From contig JALLAZ010000751.1 in NCBI GenBank assembly GCA_036939755.1, forward strand, positions 1 to 12,318: a stretch of 12,318 bases of DNA, in the 5' to 3' direction. How positions within the stretch are numbered: position 1 is the first letter of the stretch; each line of letters starts with the position of its first letter. Source of the DNA: Stephanodiscus triporus (Eukaryota > Bacillariophyta > Thalassiosirophyceae > Thalassiosirales > Thalassiosiraceae). Below, piece by piece: positions 6,720-12,318 of this stretch. Below the pieces are notes generated by a model. It ran no database searches, was not told the DNA's origin, and was given only the letters and a program-made list of their open reading frames with translations. Both the position numbers and the translations under genes were made by a program.

Positions 6720-9700
6720 TCAAAGCAATGCCTCTAGAAATGATGTAAACTCTTTACTCTTCCGTTGCTCTTCAGACTCCACACATAGTGTTGCAAGTGT
6801 TCGGCCTCGTTTCACATTTTCACAGCTTGGTAATTCTAACTCGATCCTTTCTGCAGGCCGTTTGTTTGCAACCTTCTCTATCCGTGGTGTAGTCTCTTCG
6901 CCTCCTCTGTGCTCTTGTTCTGTTTGGATTGGGTTCTGGTAGAGGTAGCTGGGGATGTCCATCAGCACGCGGTCAGGAACATATGGGGCGTTGTATGTAG
7001 AAACACGCTCGATAATACACGACATAGTCTCAACTGGAAGGTACACTATATTCTCCTCCTTTGTCTCGTAACGCAATTCACCATCAACAACGAGCGACAC
7101 AACATTAAAAAAACAGCGAGGAATGTTATTGTTGTCAATCATGTTGAAAAGCTTTTGTCTCATGAACAATGACATCTTTGGTCCTAAATTCTCCACAAAT
7201 TCGACAAAGGATACTCTATCTAACAACACCTGAAATACGTCAAATACTTTTCTGCTGATATCTTGCAGTGGGAGATGCCAATTGCGTGGAAGATCAAATT
7301 TCCAATCAAAGAACGCCGGGACTGAATTTGTGTCATTGTCACAGAATTCTAGAGGCGGCCAATTCTGTTTCATCGAGTGGGCCTCATTACTAGCGCGGGA
7401 TAACTCCTGAACCAATAAAGTCAGTGTCTGTTTACATAACCTGAAAACTGAATCATCAGAGGAGGGCAATCTAAAGCAGCCTTCTGAATCCATGTTCTGC
7501 ATCAGGCGTTGAAGACAAAGCAGTCCAAAGCTTGCAATGGACACCCGTGCAATTGACGTGGCCCCACGGAAATCCATTTGGGTTCCGACCGATGCAGGTT
7601 CGAAATGAGACTTCACAATAGTTTCGCAGCACTCCCCAAAAGCTTGATCGAAATCGCATAATTTGGGAGTTATCACATCTTCGTGGTATCTGTTGGGCCG
7701 CCCCACCTTATCGCCACTGCATATTTTGTTATCCAAAACAAGTACCAATCGAGAAACATCGCTGGGGGGAAACTCCTCCACATCTTCTGGAAACTCAGTG
7801 TGCAATAGGCGTATTTCCAGCGCGGCATTATAATCTTTGCATCCCACTGGTTGCTCATTCCCAATTACTGAAACCACACGAATATGAATTTTTTTCGACC
7901 CTCTCTTAAAGGTGTGCGTATAAACTTTGCCCACTTGAAGATGGGAGTTCACCCACATCCGTAATGAGTCATATAAACTTTCGATTCCTCTTCTTGCTGG
8001 GAGCCAAACGGTCAATTTGAAAAGAATAGTATTGCTGATTGTATGAAGAGTGGGCGGATAAACAGTGCAGGGATTAAGAGAATTGAGGCATCGTGCTACC
8101 ATTCCAGAGAGATCGATGGGCTGTCGGGATGCCGTTGCAAGACGAAATATTTGATTCTCCAATCCATCCTCAACGACATATTTGATTGAGCTTTGTTGAA
8201 TGGTAGTCTTCGAAGTTTTTCTTGTCAGTGATGTGGGACATTGGGTGGACGTTGGGTCTAACCTACCTAAGCACTGACGAGATTGCTCAAGACTCTCACG
8301 CTTGTGCATTTGCTTCCGCCAAAGTCGCCAAATGAGTAACTTTCTGGCCTTGTCAATCTTCTCATTCCACATTATTTCAACCCGCCGAGCCTCCTCCTCT
8401 TGAGCTTTACGTATACGATCCTCTTCGGCCTTCTTTCTCAGCTCCACCAATCGACGCATCTCTTCCCGCTCGCGATGTTCCTTCGCGGCCTGTTCTTTCG
8501 CGGCCTTTACCTCTGCCGCGCGACGTGCCTCTTCCTCTCGTTGCTTGGTTAGCACCCGTTGACGCTCGCGCTCCGTTTCTTCTTCCTCCGCCTTCTTGAG
8601 AGCCGCCTCGCGCTCGAAGGCTTCCCTTTCTTGTCTTTCCTTTTCAGCACGCCTGGCCGCTGCTTTGGCTTCGGCCAATTGCCGGGCCTCTTCTACTTTT
8701 TGTCTCTGTTCAGCCAAAATCCGTTCACGCTGAAGTCTTTCCTCCTCGATCCGCATCAACTCAGCCCGTTTCGCTGCTTCAGCTCGCGCCCTTGTCTTGG
8801 CGGCTAATTTCTCCTGTTTTATTCTTTCCATTTCCCGTGCCTCCTCCTGTGCTCTCGCCTTCGCTTCCGCGTCTAACAGACGTTTCATCGCCTCCGTTCT
8901 TGCTTTATTGGCAGATTCTTCAGCTCTCTCACGGTCCATTTCAGCTGCGGCCTCACCACTCCCAGGGCTTGTTACACTCGATAGAGTTGCACCTTCCCCA
9001 CTGACCCCACCCCTGCAAACAGACAATCGTGTAGCACCATGCAGCTTTGATTCGATCGTCCGAATCATTTTCTTCGGCTTTAAAGGAATAATATGGCCCT
9101 TGTCTGACCTCGGTTCCATAAACTTGCTATGGCGCCAGAGGACTTGGCCTCCTTCAACGGTAATCCCATAATGGCGGCAGGCGGTCCTTGCCTCTTCTTC
9201 GTCCTCGTAGCACAACAGATTTGTGAGATTTTCCAACGGGTATTCATCAAAGAAAGGCTGGCCTGTGGTCTTGTGCTTGGCGCCGTACGTCCTGCTCATT
9301 ATTGTCAAAGCATCTTTCCGCATGTTCTCCACGTATTTGAACATGATGCATGCATACACTAATCACAACACATGACAGAGGGCAATCGTCCTGATTAATA
9401 AGTGATCTACAGGCAACACCATATGATGCGTACAAATGTACACACTGTAAGGAACTCACAATATGGCGTTGAGGGTGATCTCAGGAGGCTAAAGAACCTC
9501 GCGTAGTTGTGGTCTTTCTTGGCCTAAGTGGTTGAAAGTAAGGCATCTTGAGGCATCGGTGAAGCAAAAAAAAATCGTCGTTGCATAAGACAAACCACAC
9601 CTGAAATATAGATAACGCTAGCTGAACCGGTGATGAATAAAAAATTGCTGGTTTTTCAACGCATAGCCTTCCCGAGTATTTAAGTACCTCCATGCCGCCC

Positions 9701-12318
9701 TCATTATTCAATGTTAGGAGGATATACAAGCCTATCCGGAACAAAACAAGGAGAAGAAACGCGATGGCGAGGTTACAGATTTGCAGCAATTAAGTGACAA
9801 GATGCTCACAATTTAAGAAGCCTGTACAGACCTCTCATTTCGGGTTCGGCCGTCCCACGAGATGTAGATTTGAAGCCATTGTTCCCAATAATTCTCCTTG
9901 AGACATCCTCCGATAGAGCATTGTTGTCGAGGATGCTGCCGTCAAAGTCAACGGGAGACTTGCCCATGACAATATCCGACAAGCATCCCTGGGCACCACC
10001 CGTAGTGTCACTACCATCGGGAGTGGCATCGGAATCCGCAACTTCGGTCAATGATCTGCCTAATGCATCTTCATAATAGTTGTTTAGAGTTTTCATCGTC
10101 TGACCCAGCTCGGCAATGTTTTGCTGACTCTGGTGCGCGACGAATTCGGGAATATGACTCAATTGGTGTTCACACATCGCGTGCCACCGAGCGATTCGTT
10201 CGTGACAACGGACCGCCCTGGCATCGCATTTCCCACCGGTGCCGATGTAATTCTGAAGAATGTAATCTTTTCTAACCATTCGCGTTCGATCCCAGATGAA
10301 CTGATACACATCTAATGGCGGTGGAGTGTCGGATGGTTGCTGTGCCCATCGTTTATCAGGACCCTGCCTATCTCGTTCCTGCATTGGTGGAAGAAAAAAC
10401 AATTAAATACACGGGTATAGTGATTGTAGCGCATCTCCGGACAAAGGCACAGCTCACCATGACCCACTCCTCTAGATAGCCACACCTGTTCGCATAATGA
10501 ACACTTGAACGACAGATAGATCAATGAATTGTACATGGAAACGTAACTACTCACACTCGCTCCAAAACCTCCGGTGGGCGTACCCACTCGGGGATGTCTA
10601 ATTTGAAGTCCGCCGCCGACCGCCGAAATCGCTTCACGGCCGTATCCCGTAGCGTCCATTCCTTGGGATGGATTCCACCCGGATCGGTGACCTGACGTAA
10701 ATATTGCACGAGGGCGAAGTGCGAGAACGGATTTATGTAAGGCATGCGGCGTTCAGGCGAAAGCGCTTCAAACGAAATAGAACGACCGAGAGGACTTTCG
10801 CTCACCTCCAGCAGCTGAATGTCCCCCTCCTTCTCCCTCCTAAGCAATTCCTCGTCGGGGCACATGCTCGTGCAAGTCCCGATCAACGATCTCGCATTGC
10901 TAAGTATTCGCAAATCGAGATCCTCCCCCCCCTCGCCCCCGTCGTCGTCGTCGGCCTCGTCGTCCTCCGCGCCGCCTCGCGCCGGCCCGTCTTCGTCCCT
11001 TGAACGGCGGTCCCTCAAATCCTCGGGCAGCAGCCTCCCCAACGTCGTCGTTGTTGTCGTCGCATCCCCGTCGCCGCCCGTCGAGGCGGCGACCCCGAAC
11101 CGCACAGCGTTCCTGGCGGCGAGGGCGGCATTGGCGTCGCCCCGGCCCTCGCCTCCGGCCCCTTCCGCGGACGCGGTCGTTGTCGTCATCGTCACCGCCG
11201 CCCCTCCCGACCCCGCCTCGTCGTTGGATCGCCCCCGCTGCTGTTGTTGTTGTTGTTGTTGCTGCTGCTGCCCCTCGTCCTGCTTCATTTTCTGAAGCTT
11301 CTTCCGCTTCTCCTGTATCTTGGCGCGGAGGGCGGCGAGCTGGTCGTCGCCCCCGACCGTCGTCGCCACCGCCCCCCCCGTCGCCGTCGCCGCGGCGTCC
11401 CTGATCCCGGCGTCCTTCCTCGGCACGTGGACGACGGCGGAGGGCGCGGCGCCGCCTCCGCCGCCGAAGGCGGGCCGCCCGAATCCGATAGGGACGGACG
11501 ACACGGTCGTCGTCGCCATTGTCGTCGTCGTCGGCGTCGCGTACGGCTGCCCGAACCCAGACCCGAACGACGACGACGATGACGACGACGGCGGCGGCGT
11601 CGGGCCGACGACTGCCCCGAAATAGGACGCCGTCGCGTCCGACCCCATGGCGTCGTCGTCGCCGTCGCGAACGGCTACGGCGGGAGAAGATCCGAACGAC
11701 GGGATCGCATTCGACGATGGCGTTCCGAGGCCGACGCCGAACGATCCCCCGCCGCCGCCTAAGGGGGTGGTGGTGGTGGCGGTGGTGGGAGCGAATGTCC
11801 CCATATCCCCGCCGACGGGCGCCGCCTCGGACGACGACGACGACGACGACGGATGTCCCCCCCCCCCGAACGCGGTGGCGGCCGTCGTAGTTCGTCCGAA
11901 TCCGCCCCCGCCGAATCCTGCGATCCCCGTCGACAACGGCGGGGGCATCGTCGTCGACGTAGTAGTCGTCGAGGGGGCGAATCCGGGGCCGCCTCCGCCG
12001 CCGAATCCGCCCGCCGATCCTCCTCCTCCTCCTCCTCCTCCGACCGTCCCGAAGCCCGACGACATCGACGACGACGACGGGCCGTTACCACCGAACCCGC
12101 CGCCGGCACCGAATTGGCCGAATCCCAACGACGGCGCAGGCTGATGCTGCTGCTGCGGCGGCGCCGGCTGGCCGAGGCCAAAACCCTGCTGCTGCGGCGG
12201 CGCCGGCTGGCCGAGGCCAAAACCCTGCTGCTGCGGCGGCGCCGGCTGGCCGAGGCCAAAACCCTGCTGCTGCGGCGGCGCCGGCTGGCCGAGGCCAAAA
12301 CCCTGCTGCTGCGGCGGC
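6720..12318 (-). CDS. SAC3/GANP (MCM3AP-like) mRNA-export scaffold with FG-repeat N-terminus, partial at 5' end
   Basis: Proposed model: complement(join(6720..9358, 9498..9731, 9832..10378, 10458..10485, 10555..>12318)), at least 1736 residues; the start lies beyond the window. Introns are about 139, 100, 79 and 69 nt. Numbering is from the first whole codon at 12317. Residues 1 to about 270 are rich in Gly, Phe, Ser and Thr with many FG/GFG motifs, as in FG nucleoporins and the GANP N-terminus. A Gln run lies at 350-360. The SAC3 signature GTCTSMCPDEE starts at 480. The core continues with EWVRPPEVL, the microexon peptide CGYLEEWVM, then PLDVYQFIWDRTRMVRKD (the WxRTRxxRKD type motif), EMRGLYILLTLNNEGGMEV and YACIMFKYVE. 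A winged-helix-like end (YEDEEEARTACRHYGI) completes the PCI-type fold. About 997-1190 is a long Arg/Glu/Ala coiled coil, ending in a Trp-rich helix (IWRLWRKQM) reminiscent of the Sac3 CID that binds centrin and Sus1. About 1250-1736 resembles the MCM3AP C-terminal region, including a VPAFFDW/LPRNW segment. By family, the role is a TREX-2 scaffold coupling transcription to mRNA export at nuclear pores. The family call is firm; the exon 4/5 junction is the weakest part. Confidence 0.88.
10458..10485 (-). other. 28-nt microexon of the SAC3-like gene
   Basis: Flanked by acceptor AACAG and donor GTGAGC. It completes the Val codon split from exon 1 and adds CGYLEEWVM, joining exon 1 (ending PPEVLER) to exon 3 (starting ERDRQGPD) in frame. 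Without it exon 1 does not join exon 3 in frame, since it contributes one base plus nine codons. The resulting peptide fits the SAC3 family at this position. Confidence 0.82.
11238..11270 (-). repeat. CAG/CAA trinucleotide run encoding polyglutamine
   Basis: Eleven consecutive Gln codons (mixed CAG and CAA) in the SAC3-like exon 1, just after a basic KIQEKRKKLQKMKQ helix. The CAA interruptions should lower slippage compared with pure CAG. Confidence 0.9.
11830..11850. repeat. (GAC)7 trinucleotide microsatellite
   Basis: Seven perfect GAC triplets on the + strand, read on the coding strand as GTC/TCG-type triplets that give a Ser-rich run in the SAC3-like N-terminus. It is one of several GAC/GTC-type tracts between about 10930 and 12080. 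Confidence 0.85.
12018..12041. repeat. (TCC)8 trinucleotide microsatellite encoding polyglycine
   Basis: Eight perfect TCC triplets on +, read on the coding strand as GGA repeats that encode a glycine run between FG motifs of the SAC3-like protein. Confidence 0.88.
12147..12318 (-). repeat. 39-bp perfect minisatellite encoding GFGLGQPAPPQQQ FG repeats
   Basis: Four identical 39-base units at 12147-12185, 12186-12224, 12225-12263 and 12264-12302, plus the first 16 bases of a fifth, cut by the window edge. In the SAC3-like reading frame each unit encodes GFGLGQPAPPQQQ, a nucleoporin-style FG/GLG repeat with a short Gln tail. The unit length is a multiple of three, so copy-number change keeps the frame. 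True copy number cannot be known from this window. Confidence 0.95.

Noticed and set aside
9481..9789. Stand-alone 102-residue membrane protein on the minus strand
   Set aside because: The hydrophobic start is translated intron; GGMEVLKYSGRL and what follows are SAC3 core and join in frame to exon 3 at 9832/9731.
9806..9831. Exon 3 ending at YRLLKL with a GTGAGC donor
   Set aside because: The GTGAGC donor gives the wrong phase for exon 4; the GTCTGT donor at 9831 gives EMRGLYILLTLNNEGG, which matches the family and keeps the frame.
10312..10659. Stand-alone 115-codon minus strand gene
   Set aside because: It is a frame-shifted read across exon 1, two introns and the microexon of the SAC3-like gene.
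10819..12144. Long + strand frames (for example 10819-11295, 11000-11404, 11647-12144) antisense to the SAC3-like exon 1
   Set aside because: They are Pro/Asp/Val/Arg low-complexity shadows of triplet repeats. They lack recognisable domains and several depend on repeat phase, while the minus strand frame has FG repeats and leads into the SAC3 core.
11759..12298. Minus strand frame rich in Arg/Ser (RRRRSSRVLASAS repeats)
   Set aside because: The 39-bp unit is divisible by three, so several frames stay open. The alternative frame giving GFGLGQPAPPQQQ is continuous with the SAC3 signature.
12147..12318. CRISPR-like regular direct repeats
   Set aside because: Units are head-to-tail with no spacers, and they encode protein in a eukaryotic gene.

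Overview
The window looks like a compact eukaryotic nuclear locus, most likely from a stramenopile alga and probably a diatom. Evidence: four protein genes on both strands, short GT-AG introns of about 69-139 nt that restore conserved protein motifs when removed, helicase-associated (HA) domain repeats of the kind abundant in diatom genomes, and a diatom-like O-fucosyltransferase. There are no bacterial operons, tRNA or rRNA genes, insertion sequences or CRISPR arrays. The diatom assignment is an inference from gene content.

Layout: (1) 245-2542 (+) is an unrecognised acidic, probably single-pass membrane protein. Its predicted cytosolic tail carries an acidic WGW motif and a textbook ubiquitin-interacting motif. 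(2) 2769-4525 (-) is a four-exon Golgi-type O-fucosyltransferase family protein, rebuilt to 510 residues. It converges on gene 1. (3) 4781-6505 (+) is an HA-domain repeat protein with a basic, mitochondrial-like N-terminus. It diverges from gene 2 across a 255-bp shared promoter region that holds the palindrome CCCACGTGGG. Its repeats have an exact 297-nt period and differ most at two dipeptide positions per repeat. (4) 6720-12318 (-) is most of a SAC3/GANP-type mRNA-export scaffold in five exons (one only 28 nt), running off the right edge. It has an FG-rich N-terminus, a SAC3/PCI core, a charged coiled coil, a Trp-rich helix and a MCM3AP-like C-terminus. The right edge lies inside a perfect 39-bp minisatellite that encodes FG repeats.

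The genes do not form one pathway: they suggest secretory traffic (gene 1), Golgi glycosylation (gene 2), a possible organellar nucleic-acid-binding protein (gene 3) and nuclear mRNA export (gene 4). The best candidate for something undescribed is the dipeptide-variable HA array of gene 3, followed by the membrane protein of gene 1, which combines UIM and WxW motifs.
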